Assembly: GCA_018303325.1 (NCBI GenBank)
Contig: JAGVYH010000004.1
Span: 1-60,272 of the forward strand
DNA from: Candidatus Woesearchaeota archaeon
Lineage (GTDB): Archaea > Nanobdellota > Nanobdellia > Woesearchaeales > DSVV01
Direction: 5' to 3'
DNA length: 60,272 nucleotides
Shown here: positions 48,309 through 57,421 of the stretch, piece by piece
How the letters are laid out: each line of letters begins with the position of its first letter
Position numbering within the stretch: position 1 is the stretch's first letter
Notes under the pieces: generated by a model
What the model was told of the DNA's origin: nothing
Database searches by the model: none
Seen by the model: only the letters and a program-made list of their open reading frames with translations
Made by a program: the position numbers and the translations under genes

Positions 48309-50351
48309 ATGAATAGAACTGCGCACAAAAAACTATTTCATGACTTTTTATACGATAGAAGTGTACTTACTAGACTTTCTGATGCTGTGTTAGATAGGGG
48401 AACAATTGGAGATGATGATACAGAGCAGCAAAAATTAAAAGCATTGATGGCAAGAGAACAAAAATGGAAAGAACACCTAGCATTTTATGTTTTTCTCGAA
48501 GAATATTATGATGTATTGAGAAGACATTATAAGCTAGTGCAGGAGCCTGAAAAAAAAGCACAAAATCCACAAGAGCAAACAGAAACAAGAGGCAAGTTAA
48601 TTCCACTTAATAGAAGAGTAGAGAAGGTATTAAGAGAAAAAGGAGTGATAGTTGATAATGGAGTAAGTAGTGATGGCTCTGCAGAAAGAGAAAAGCCTAG
48701 TGAATATATGCCTAGCGAGGATATAAGAACACTAGTGGATAAAACAGCACAAGCGAATCGAAGAGACCCCTTAAGCGAAAGACGAGAAGAAAAGAATATA
48801 AGAAGAAAAATAAGAGAAGAAATACCTATAGGTGGAAATGCAAGAACAGATAATTCAAGTATTGACTCTGTTGTTGAAAAACATCAAAATAAACAATTAA
48901 CTGAATTAGTTCAAAGAAAACCCACAACTTATTTGCTTGAATATGCAAAAGACGTAGGTGTCGGCGGTGAAGAAAAAAATATTCTTTCTGTTGCCTTTGG
49001 GATACTTGGTGGTGTTAATATTATGTTTATCAGCCCAAGTGGTTCTGGAAAAACTGTAATTATTGATGCATGTTTAGGATTGTTTCCAGAAGGCATGATT
49101 TATAAGATGGTCTCAAGCACAAATGCTGCTGAAATGAGGAATTTTGAAGAGATGAATCATGCAAGAATAGGTTATATTATCGAAGCAAAGAATTATCTTA
49201 CAGAAGGCAATGACAATGATCATTATAAAATGATTTTGTGTCTTGCTGAGGGAAAAGATTATCCGCGAAAAGTAACAAGCCCAAGCATTAATCCAGAAAC
49301 AGGCGACAGGAGAGTTTTGGAATTCTTATTAAAAGCAAACAAATCATTCATAACAGCTGATGCAATAGAAAGTTATCTAGATTTAAGTGAAGAAATGAGA
49401 AGAAGATTTGTTGAGCTGAGAACAGATACTAGTGAAGAACACATAGGTGAAGTGATAAGAACTGTTGCAAGGAATATGAGCGGGCTTCTAAAAACAAAAC
49501 AAGCTTTAAGCTCAAAAGAAGAAACTGCTTTAAAATCTTTAATTGGCGAGGGCATGAATCTTAAATATGTTGAAATGATAAATCCATTTGAGAATACCCT
49601 GCATAAAATTATCCCAAGAAAAATAAGAGCAATTAGTTACACAAAAAATCTCTTCAAAATGATATATGGTTCTATGTTGCTCCACAATCATGAAAGAATA
49701 ACACACGACGGAAAAATGTATGTTGAAATGCAGGATGTTTACAATGCAATGGAAGTGTATTTTCAGCAAATGTGCAAATCGATTATAGGATATCCTGTTT
49801 TTGGCGACGAAATCATGAAAGTTATATACGATTATGTTGCTAGAAAACAAGGTGGTATGGAAAAAAGAAGCGAAACTGAAAGTTCACATGAAATGCAAGA
49901 ACCTGAAAAAAGGCAAGAAATTATCGCCTCACAAGTTCCAGATAATTTTAATTTAATTAATCCTAATGATATTTATTTTACTGCAGATAATATTTATAAG
50001 ATGGTAAAAAAGTTAAATGGATATTCAAGAATGAATATAGACACACTTGGCAAGATACTTAACGAGCTTTTTGTTTGTGAATGTTTGGAAAAGAATGAAG
50101 ATGATTACAGAGCAAAAAATCCAAGTTATAGACTACCTCAAAGTATGCCTTTTATTGAAGTGAACTATAATTGGGAACAAGGTTTTGCTGATGCATATCA
50201 ACGCCTGAAATCAGAAGAACCAAAAATGGCAGAGATATGGAAATCTAAACAAATGAAAGATAATCAGTTAGTGGTATTTCACCCAATAACAGGAGAAGAA
50301 AAAATTTTGTGTTCAGTAGAATGTCTGAACAGCGGTGGTATAAATGAGTAA
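48309..50351 (+). CDS. P-loop NTPase, AAA+/helicase-like
   Basis: 680 residues; AAAGGTG precedes the ATG. Residues 1-200 are charged and largely helical. Walker A is FISPSGSGKTVII (242-249 core). ARIGYIIEAKNYL (about 280) may be a degenerate Walker B. Downstream are SFITADAIESYLDLSEEMRRRFVELRT (about 346-372, resembling sensor/Arg-finger regions), IPRKIRAISYTKNLFKMIYG and MQDVYNAMEVYFQQMCKSIIGYP, a winged-helix-like tail (YKMVKKLNGYSRMNIDTLGKI). This order resembles AAA+ ATPases of the MCM/MoxR or replicative type, but the family is not certain. It overlaps the next gene by 8 nt. Confidence 0.7.
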   Translation: MNRTAHKKLFHDFLYDRSVLTRLSDAVLDRGTIGDDDTEQQKLKALMAREQKWKEHLAFYVFLEEYYDVLRRHYKLVQEPEKKAQNPQEQTETRGKLIPLNRRVEKVLREKGVIVDNGVSSDGSAEREKPSEYMPSEDIRTLVDKTAQANRRDPLSERREEKNIRRKIREEIPIGGNARTDNSSIDSVVEKHQNKQLTELVQRKPTTYLLEYAKDVGVGGEEKNILSVAFGILGGVNIMFISPSGSGKTVIIDACLGLFPEGMIYKMVSSTNAAEMRNFEEMNHARIGYIIEAKNYLTEGNDNDHYKMILCLAEGKDYPRKVTSPSINPETGDRRVLEFLLKANKSFITADAIESYLDLSEEMRRRFVELRTDTSEEHIGEVIRTVARNMSGLLKTKQALSSKEETALKSLIGEGMNLKYVEMINPFENTLHKIIPRKIRAISYTKNLFKMIYGSMLLHNHERITHDGKMYVEMQDVYNAMEVYFQQMCKSIIGYPVFGDEIMKVIYDYVARKQGGMEKRSETESSHEMQEPEKRQEIIASQVPDNFNLINPNDIYFTADNIYKMVKKLNGYSRMNIDTLGKILNELFVCECLEKNEDDYRAKNPSYRLPQSMPFIEVNYNWEQGFADAYQRLKSEEPKMAEIWKSKQMKDNQLVVFHPITGEEKILCSVECLNSGGINE

Positions 50352-52182
50352 ACCTCAAGAAGATAAACAGCGAATAAGCTTGAGTATATGGGCAGAGAAT
50401 AAGGGAGAATTAGATAGGGCAATAACTAACGCAGGCAAATTAGTTAGAAAAATAAGAACGTTTGATGATGATTTAACAAAAAGTAGAGAAGAAATAATTG
50501 CCGTTCAGAGAGAATTAGAAGATTGTTTAAATGTGTATGATCCTCTAAGTGTATTTGAGACTTCACCGTACAAAGAATCAGTATGGAGAAAAATAATCCC
50601 TTTAAAGGAAATGATTGAAACCATTAACTCGGCAATTGGAGGATATTTGAAACAGCAAACTAAAAAAGTAAATACAAAGGTTTCTCGTTTGATATTAGAA
50701 TCAGTGAGCAGAACATCTACTGATGCTGATGTAACAATTGATAATTTGAATAGTACAGCGCATGGCTATTACTTATTAATAGAAGCAATAACCTTACCTA
50801 ATTTTAAAGCGGCATTAACCTCTCTTCCTTCAATACACCAGCCAAACCAATTCATCCTCTCCTACGGCCATGCCGTCCATTCTTTAGGCAGTTTTCACGA
50901 CGATAAAATTATCCAAAAATATCTGCACTCGTCATCACCCATAGAAGTAAGGGCAGTTAAAGACGACCTTGAGAGAAGACTGGATGGGATAATTAGGGTG
51001 GAGAGACCTGTCGTCGAGGATTTCCTCAGCGAGGTTCCGACAGGCGATGCAGACATTTCAAGGCGACAGAAAAAGAAATTCTTGGACGAGAGTTTGACGC
51101 CGAAGATAAATGCTTTATATAGAGAAATGCAGTTAGTTTGCTCGTCAGGCATGAAATATTTTGATTTAAGGCGAGAGTTAAGGGCAGATGTGATGTATCT
51201 GGAGAGAAGCGCTGCTTTATTGCAGAGAATTGGAGATAAAATTAAAGATAATGTTAAACAAGAATCAACAACAACAGAAGAAGTCAAAGAACTTTTAGAT
51301 ATATCAACACATAAAAGTTATTTGTTAGTTCATAAGGAATTAGAAGGCATGGTTTTTGTTGGAAGAGAAGCGAAAAGATACAATGAGCTTTATTCACAGG
51401 TTGTTGGCGAGGCAAAAGAATTGTTGATTAAATTGGATAATGAAGCAAGAATATATAAGGATGTAGTTGAAAAAAAAGCAGGTAAACCTGTTGTAGTTAA
51501 TGATGAGATTGATAATAATACATCTAAACCGCAGAGAGCACAAGAAGCAATTCCATCAGCTAAAGAAGCAACTATCTCTCAAACAGCTGCTCAAAGGCCA
51601 AAACTGGAAGTTGTTTCTGGTTATGCTGTTGTAAAAGTAAAAACACAGCAAAATTCAGAAAAAGCAGGAACACAAACAGAAGTATCAACTGGTGCATCAA
51701 CAAGAGTATCAAGAAGAGAAGAAAGACCTGTAAGAAGTGTTGAATATGTTGAGTGTGTTGAGAGTGTTGAACATGTTAAACCAGCGCAAACATCGCAAGT
51801 AACTTCATCATCTTACAGCACAAATACAACTTCAGCTTATGACATAACAGCTAAACTGCAAGACATAAATGAGCCCGAAGATCCAGCATTAAAATCATTT
51901 TATAATCTATTGTATGGGCGGGACCAAATTGGAAGATTTATAATTGCATCTCCAACAGAGATTGCGCAGATGTTCAGATTAATTAAATTGCAAAGAAATG
52001 ATGGAGTGGAAAAAGGCAGAGAGGAGAAACGCATTTATAGCGAAACAGATAAAACCTTTTTGAGAGAAGCTATTGGATATTTAAATAATCCTGAAACATT
52101 GATGTATGGAGCGATAAAAGGAAGCGATGTTATTAAATCTGCGCCAAGATTAATGCATGATGCAATGATGATAATAAGATAA
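50344..52182 (+). CDS. Large helical protein of unknown function
   Basis: 612 residues, translationally coupled to the NTPase gene. The N-terminal 370 residues are helical with coiled-coil stretches (LVRKIRTFDDDLTKSREEII, VQRELEDCLNVYD). A Ser/Thr/Glu-rich linker (about 390-500) contains YVECVESVEHVKPAQ. A compact C-terminal domain (about 505-612: EDPALKSFYNLLYGRDQIG, PTEIAQMFRLIKLQ) follows. No catalytic motif. It is probably a scaffold or adaptor of the NTPase. Confidence 0.65.
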   Translation: MSKPQEDKQRISLSIWAENKGELDRAITNAGKLVRKIRTFDDDLTKSREEIIAVQRELEDCLNVYDPLSVFETSPYKESVWRKIIPLKEMIETINSAIGGYLKQQTKKVNTKVSRLILESVSRTSTDADVTIDNLNSTAHGYYLLIEAITLPNFKAALTSLPSIHQPNQFILSYGHAVHSLGSFHDDKIIQKYLHSSSPIEVRAVKDDLERRLDGIIRVERPVVEDFLSEVPTGDADISRRQKKKFLDESLTPKINALYREMQLVCSSGMKYFDLRRELRADVMYLERSAALLQRIGDKIKDNVKQESTTTEEVKELLDISTHKSYLLVHKELEGMVFVGREAKRYNELYSQVVGEAKELLIKLDNEARIYKDVVEKKAGKPVVVNDEIDNNTSKPQRAQEAIPSAKEATISQTAAQRPKLEVVSGYAVVKVKTQQNSEKAGTQTEVSTGASTRVSRREERPVRSVEYVECVESVEHVKPAQTSQVTSSSYSTNTTSAYDITAKLQDINEPEDPALKSFYNLLYGRDQIGRFIIASPTEIAQMFRLIKLQRNDGVEKGREEKRIYSETDKTFLREAIGYLNNPETLMYGAIKGSDVIKSAPRLMHDAMMIIR

Positions 52183-52260
52183 ATGTTTAATAAGCATGAT
52201 GTTTCCATTAAACACAATGTTTCCATAAATCAAATTTGAATTTACTCACGAGGAATAACA

Positions 52261-53595
52261 ATGAAAAACTATATAAATGGAATGGTTATACCTTCTGGTA
52301 TGAATCTTGATGAAATTGTAGCAGAAACAGTTGGTTCAACAGATGGCGCTATTTCTCATAAAACCGAAAGTATTTCTGGCGAAAAAGGCAGGTTTCATAA
52401 AGCATTTGATTATGTTGCTGATAAGGCAGGAGTAGTTCTTAGTAAAGTTCTTAATAAATCAGAGGCGATTCTTAGTGGTGTAGGTTTGGCTGCTTTAATT
52501 GTTGTTGGTTCGGCGGATGCTGAGGCGCGGACAAAATGTACTAATCCTGTAATCCAAGTGGAACAATGTTTCAACAAGAGGGGTGGAGAAAAAGGAAATA
52601 TCTGCTTGTCTACTATTCGTGTAATAAAATGCAATGATGATGATAAATTTGAATTAATATATAAAACAGATGCAGATGGTATTTCTTTAAAACAAATGGA
52701 TACTTCTCAGCCAAACCAATTATTGTATCATCTAAGAGCAAATCCAAAAAATATTGGGTTTGGAAATAATTATTTTAATATTGTTTATTATTTGGTTGAT
52801 GAAGATGATGCTGTTATTGCAAAATACCCTTCAGATGGAAGAGAATTTGAAAGGATACCTTTAAAATATGAAAAAAGAAGTTATAAACTTATAATCCATC
52901 CGAAAATTTCCTATTCACATCTCTTTGGAAATAATAGCGAATGGCTAAAAGCATTAAATCCTGAATTAAGTGGATCATTTAAAGTTTCTTTCTCACCTAA
53001 GGTTGATGATGTAAACTTTTTTTTAATCGCTCAAAGTAATGCTTATAATCATTTTTCAAAAAGCAGAACAAATGTTGGTTTTGGCGGAGAAATGCGCAGG
53101 TTGTTCAGAACAATACCTTTTGGTGGATTTTTAGCTTTAGGCTATAATAATGTTGACTTTTCTTCAGCAACGACAGAAGTTCAATTTACTGTTTTTGGTG
53201 ATGAAATAGGAAATTGTACATTATCTCCGTTGGATGATTTTGAATATAAAGCCAGTGCTTCTTGGGTTTTCAATCCAAATCATAATAATACTGGTGGTTT
53301 ATTCACTGTAGATGGTTCTCTGGAATCTTTGTTTGATATAGGTAAAATAGGTTCTCTTTATCTTTTGGGGATACATGCAGATGGTCAAATGAAACAGTGG
53401 ATAGATGTTCCACAAACAGAAAGAGCTACTTTTAAAGGAGACAGATATGTTCAAGTAGGTGTCGGACCGAAAATGAGGGTTGTATTTAATTCATTGGATG
53501 ATTTTAGAATTGATTTTAAATTAAAACCATTTTATTCTCCAGGAAAAGATGAAGATACAACAGAAGTCTTATTTACTGTCGGTGGCGAGTTGTAG
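52261..53595 (+). CDS. Membrane/exported beta-rich protein
   Basis: 444 residues; GAGG precedes the ATG. A 65-residue polar N-terminus leads to the hydrophobic segment ILSGVGLAALIVVGSADAEA (about 70-89), which ends in a signal-peptidase-like ADAEA. The rest is beta-rich with alternating aromatic/polar residues (YNHFSKSRTNVGFGGEMRRL, GGFLALGYNNVDFSS, SLYLLGIHADGQ, YVQVGVGPKMRVVF) and ends VLFTVGGEL. The pattern resembles beta-barrel or beta-sandwich proteins, unexpected in an archaeon without an outer membrane. It is the last gene of the plus-strand operon and converges with the kinase gene. Confidence 0.65.
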   Translation: MKNYINGMVIPSGMNLDEIVAETVGSTDGAISHKTESISGEKGRFHKAFDYVADKAGVVLSKVLNKSEAILSGVGLAALIVVGSADAEARTKCTNPVIQVEQCFNKRGGEKGNICLSTIRVIKCNDDDKFELIYKTDADGISLKQMDTSQPNQLLYHLRANPKNIGFGNNYFNIVYYLVDEDDAVIAKYPSDGREFERIPLKYEKRSYKLIIHPKISYSHLFGNNSEWLKALNPELSGSFKVSFSPKVDDVNFFLIAQSNAYNHFSKSRTNVGFGGEMRRLFRTIPFGGFLALGYNNVDFSSATTEVQFTVFGDEIGNCTLSPLDDFEYKASASWVFNPNHNNTGGLFTVDGSLESLFDIGKIGSLYLLGIHADGQMKQWIDVPQTERATFKGDRYVQVGVGPKMRVVFNSLDDFRIDFKLKPFYSPGKDEDTTEVLFTVGGEL

Positions 53596-53735
53596 AAGTA
53601 AGAATAAACAATTATAAGAACTATTAAACTAAACTTCTAATTAACTTAACACTAATTATATAGTTAAACTAATCACTCTAATTAATGTAAATTAAATATT
53701 CATATAATATGTACTTTAAATCAAAACAATAATTA

Positions 53736-56700
53736 TCACTTCTTTTTTTTAAATTCAATTTGTATAAACACTTGCCCTTGTTGCAAATATCTCCCTGGTT
53801 TCATTTCATTCATTAAAATGTCTCTAATAACAGATGGTGTAGAATCTAATTTTTCTACCTCAATGTCAACCTTATCTGTTAATCCTTCTGTTTTTATATA
53901 TCCGAATTCTTCAGCAATTTGTTCTTTATTAGTTCTAATTTTTAATTTTCCTGAAATGCTAGTCAAAGACAAATTATGTTCTACAATGTAATTAATTGTA
54001 TCTTCCATCTGTTTTCTAAAAGACAGCGATATTTCTAATCCTGAGATGTAACCTTCATACATACAATCTTCGTGGCCACATTTTATACCATCCCCTTCAA
54101 CCAGAAATGTATCCAAAACCTTGTATCTTATAACATATCCGCCATTAAGTGAAATTTCTTCCCAACTATGAAAATAAACAGGTGTTACTCTTATTGTTGA
54201 TTTATCTGTCATCTTACCTTCTAATGTTTGGCACATTCCACTTGAGCCATCTGTTGCGTTTAATTCAACATAAACTGTTTTTTTCAATGGAGCGCCAGTG
54301 TCTTTATCATAATTTATGACAAAAATGTGGTCGTCGATATTTTTGACTTTGACACCTGCTGTGTTTGAGGTGACAATTATATTATCTCCTTCAGGGTCAA
54401 CAAACATATCTTCACTATGCATTCTTACATTTGAACCTTTGGGAATATATCGTGTTATATTTCCTTTTGCATCATTCTTAACTCGTGGACAATCATTCAC
54501 AGGAGTTACAGCAACCCAGAACCAGTTTTCGACACTATAATTCTCGTCGCTGACAGTAATCTTAATTTTTACTGCTCCATTTGCATCTAATCCGGTTGAT
54601 GTTCTAAGTGTGTAAAAATCTGGTCCTGTAGAACTAATCGGTATTTTACGCCCTTCTTTTGTGGCTTTAACCTTTCCAGCAACAATTTCCCCTACGACAT
54701 CTTTTCCTTTATCAAAGACTTCAACACTATTTACTTTAAGTTTGCTGTTTCCACCATCATCACTAAAATAATCTTCAAGAATAATTTCTTTAGAACCATG
54801 TTCACTAACATAAACAACTGTTCCTTTTTTCAATGCTTCTGGTTTTTTATTCGAAAATTCAAAGCAATATGTTGAACAATCACCTTCTTCTGTTCTTATT
54901 GATAATTGTGCTTTGCCAATATATGGCTTTCCATCTTTATCCTTTTTTGGTATGATTGTTAATGTGCCGTTATCTTTATTATAAACTGGTTTCGCAAGTT
55001 TATTTGAATCATATTCTATTCCTTTCTCAGGATTAAATTCTTTTTTTAAGTCATCCTTTGTTTTTATACCATCAATTCCTTCTTTGACCAAATCAATTTC
55101 AATTGGATCTGAAACGTGTCGTCTTGGATATGTTTTAAGTTTAATTTCTCCTAAATCGTTTGTTTGTGATGGCTGAGGTTCATGTGGTTGTTCTGGCTGT
55201 TTTGTAACAAACCAACCCCAACTAAGTATTTTATCAATATTATCGTTTACTCCTTCTGGTGCTCGTCTAGGATTCGCAATCATATCTGATTCAGCTATTC
55301 TTGGTGTAGATGATGGTGATGGTATTTTAGGTTGACGTATTAAATCATTCATATTATTAGTTTCCTTGTCTGGTTTAGATACAGGAGCCGACTCGGGTTC
55401 TGAACAAGTGACTTCACCACAAATAATGTCTAATGAACGAGGACAGCAGAGGTGATAATTATTATAAAGATAATAACCTAATGCGCCTATTCCTAACACA
55501 GCTGCAGTAATACCTCCAATTATAATCTTTTTTTTATGTTTTTGGTAAAATGAAACAGATTTATCTTTTAATTGTTGTGCTATTAAATTAATTGTCATAG
55601 GAACTTTTGCCTTTTTGCCTTTTTGTTCTAGAGCTGTTTCTAATTTCTGTACTGCTTTGTCTTTCCGTGCTGCTTCATCTACAGAATCGTCAAGAGTCAA
55701 GGTTTCTTCTTCTCCTTTTGTGGTGGGTGATTGTGGAACTGCAGGTGAAGTAGATAGTGGTTGTTGTGCACCTGGCGATGGAGCAGGTTGTTGTGGTGCA
55801 GATGATGATGTACTTACTTTTTGTTTTGGTGGTGGTGGAGGAACTGCGTGAGACGGTGTGGGTTGTGGTGCAGATGGCTCTGATGTTTTTTTCGGTTTTA
55901 TCCCTAATTGTTCTGCTATTGTTTTAAGCCCACTATAACATGCGCCACCCACTTTTCCAAACAAAGATTCCTTTTCTGTTTCTTCTTCAACAATATCTTC
56001 AACAGATTCATACTTAAAATACTGTGGATACTTCTTTTCTAATTTGTTCAATACGCCTGATGAATTATCAGGTGCCAGTAAATCTTCGACAGAAGTGTAG
56101 TTGCCGCTAAGACTACCTGTTCCTCTGACCAATATAGGTATGAATGCGTCTAAGAATTGTCCGTCAGAGCCGTTTAATATTTCTTTATTATTCTTCTCTA
56201 TTATTTGCCTTAACATTTTTCCATATTGTGATTCAACGCATTCTAAAAGAGTGGTATATTCTCTTGATCTTACTTCATTTTCAATTTTTTCAACATTATT
56301 GCTACCATATTCATTTACAAATAGTTCTCTATAAATCTTCAAAAGTTCAAGACCTCTTTGTTGAATTTTCTCTTCTGCTTTCCTCTTTTCCGTATCAAAC
56401 AGTTTTTTGTCTAATTCTTCTATTTCCTTGTCTTCAGATGCTCTTTTAAGAATGTTAATCATATAACTTAAATGATTGCCTTTAAGATAAAATGCTGAAT
56501 TGCCTGTTAAGGTCCACACTGCTAAATTTGTAGCTTGGAAAATATCTATAGATGGTTTGGCTGGCTGTTCACTAGAATCAGTCATCATTAACTCTAAAGG
56601 GCTTCCATCTTCATTATACCATGCAATTTTGCGGTCAGAATGGCCTTTGTAACAAGTTTTGTAGTTGCCTGCTGAATGTGACCCAACAGCGCGTTTTTGA

Positions 56701-57407
56701 TTAAAAAAAAGACCTATTTGCATATCTTTTTTTCTTGCTAATCCATAGTCAATTAATATAATGTCAGATAATTGACGTATTCTTCTTTTTTTCCCAGTGG
56801 CACCTTCAATTTTTGTAGAATATTTTAGGAATACATTACCAGGTGTAACGTCAAAATGAATAACACCTTCCTTATGTAAAACATTTAGCTGAGACAGCAA
56901 TTTTCTATAAAATGACAATGCATGCGATAATTTGAGAGTTTTTGTGGTAACTTCACATCCGTTTATATCTTCTCCTTCTTCCTCTTCTTTTTCGCGTTTT
57001 GCTTTCTCAAACTCAATCACATCATCAAGTGTTACTGCACCAAATCGCTTCATATTCTTCATAAAATAAATATCTGTTCTCTCCTTGAAAGAATCTTCAT
57101 TTTTTAATCTTAATTGTGCAATAAAAGGGCTCTCAAGTTTAGATAATAATCCACTTTTTTCTAAATGTTTGTGAACATAAATATCATTTCGTGTTACTCC
57201 CCGACTGTTTCCAGAACTGATTTTTACACAAAAGCTGTCTGTCTCGTCAAAAAGGACAACACTAAATTTTCCTCGCTCTATCTCCCTTTTATCAACTTTT
57301 GTAAGATCAAAATTATATATATCATTATAATATTCAACTTTAAGCATATCGCCTTCTATCCATGCCTTTGTATCACTTCCTTCTTCATTAGTATTATCAG
57401 CTGCCAT
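53736..57407 (-). CDS. Receptor-like Ser/Thr protein kinase with cadherin/Ig-like outer domains
   Basis: 1223 residues from the ATG at 57407, which AAGGTGATAACA precedes; the GTG three codons earlier overlaps that site. The kinase domain (about 30-330) has a Gly-rich-loop equivalent ERGKFSVVLF (44-53), FCVKIS with Lys62, catalytic loop GVIHFDVTPGNVFLK (Asp186, Asn191), metal-binding DYG (220-222) and SIDIFQATNLAVWTL (Asp288). A helical segment, a Pro-rich linker (about 510-562) and a single transmembrane helix (IIIGGITAAVLGIGALGYY, about 628-646) follow. The outer part (650-1223) has tandem Ig/cadherin-like domains with the marks VSDENYSVENWFWVAVTPVN-DCP and DMFVDPEGDN. N-in, C-out topology makes it a signalling receptor that could phosphorylate proteins of the adjacent gene block. 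Confidence 0.85.
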   Translation of the reverse strand: MAADNTNEEGSDTKAWIEGDMLKVEYYNDIYNFDLTKVDKREIERGKFSVVLFDETDSFCVKISSGNSRGVTRNDIYVHKHLEKSGLLSKLESPFIAQLRLKNEDSFKERTDIYFMKNMKRFGAVTLDDVIEFEKAKREKEEEEGEDINGCEVTTKTLKLSHALSFYRKLLSQLNVLHKEGVIHFDVTPGNVFLKYSTKIEGATGKKRRIRQLSDIILIDYGLARKKDMQIGLFFNQKRAVGSHSAGNYKTCYKGHSDRKIAWYNEDGSPLELMMTDSSEQPAKPSIDIFQATNLAVWTLTGNSAFYLKGNHLSYMINILKRASEDKEIEELDKKLFDTEKRKAEEKIQQRGLELLKIYRELFVNEYGSNNVEKIENEVRSREYTTLLECVESQYGKMLRQIIEKNNKEILNGSDGQFLDAFIPILVRGTGSLSGNYTSVEDLLAPDNSSGVLNKLEKKYPQYFKYESVEDIVEEETEKESLFGKVGGACYSGLKTIAEQLGIKPKKTSEPSAPQPTPSHAVPPPPPKQKVSTSSSAPQQPAPSPGAQQPLSTSPAVPQSPTTKGEEETLTLDDSVDEAARKDKAVQKLETALEQKGKKAKVPMTINLIAQQLKDKSVSFYQKHKKKIIIGGITAAVLGIGALGYYLYNNYHLCCPRSLDIICGEVTCSEPESAPVSKPDKETNNMNDLIRQPKIPSPSSTPRIAESDMIANPRRAPEGVNDNIDKILSWGWFVTKQPEQPHEPQPSQTNDLGEIKLKTYPRRHVSDPIEIDLVKEGIDGIKTKDDLKKEFNPEKGIEYDSNKLAKPVYNKDNGTLTIIPKKDKDGKPYIGKAQLSIRTEEGDCSTYCFEFSNKKPEALKKGTVVYVSEHGSKEIILEDYFSDDGGNSKLKVNSVEVFDKGKDVVGEIVAGKVKATKEGRKIPISSTGPDFYTLRTSTGLDANGAVKIKITVSDENYSVENWFWVAVTPVNDCPRVKNDAKGNITRYIPKGSNVRMHSEDMFVDPEGDNIIVTSNTAGVKVKNIDDHIFVINYDKDTGAPLKKTVYVELNATDGSSGMCQTLEGKMTDKSTIRVTPVYFHSWEEISLNGGYVIRYKVLDTFLVEGDGIKCGHEDCMYEGYISGLEISLSFRKQMEDTINYIVEHNLSLTSISGKLKIRTNKEQIAEEFGYIKTEGLTDKVDIEVEKLDSTPSVIRDILMNEMKPGRYLQQGQVFIQIEFKKKK

Positions 57408-57421
57408 TGTTATCACCTTGT

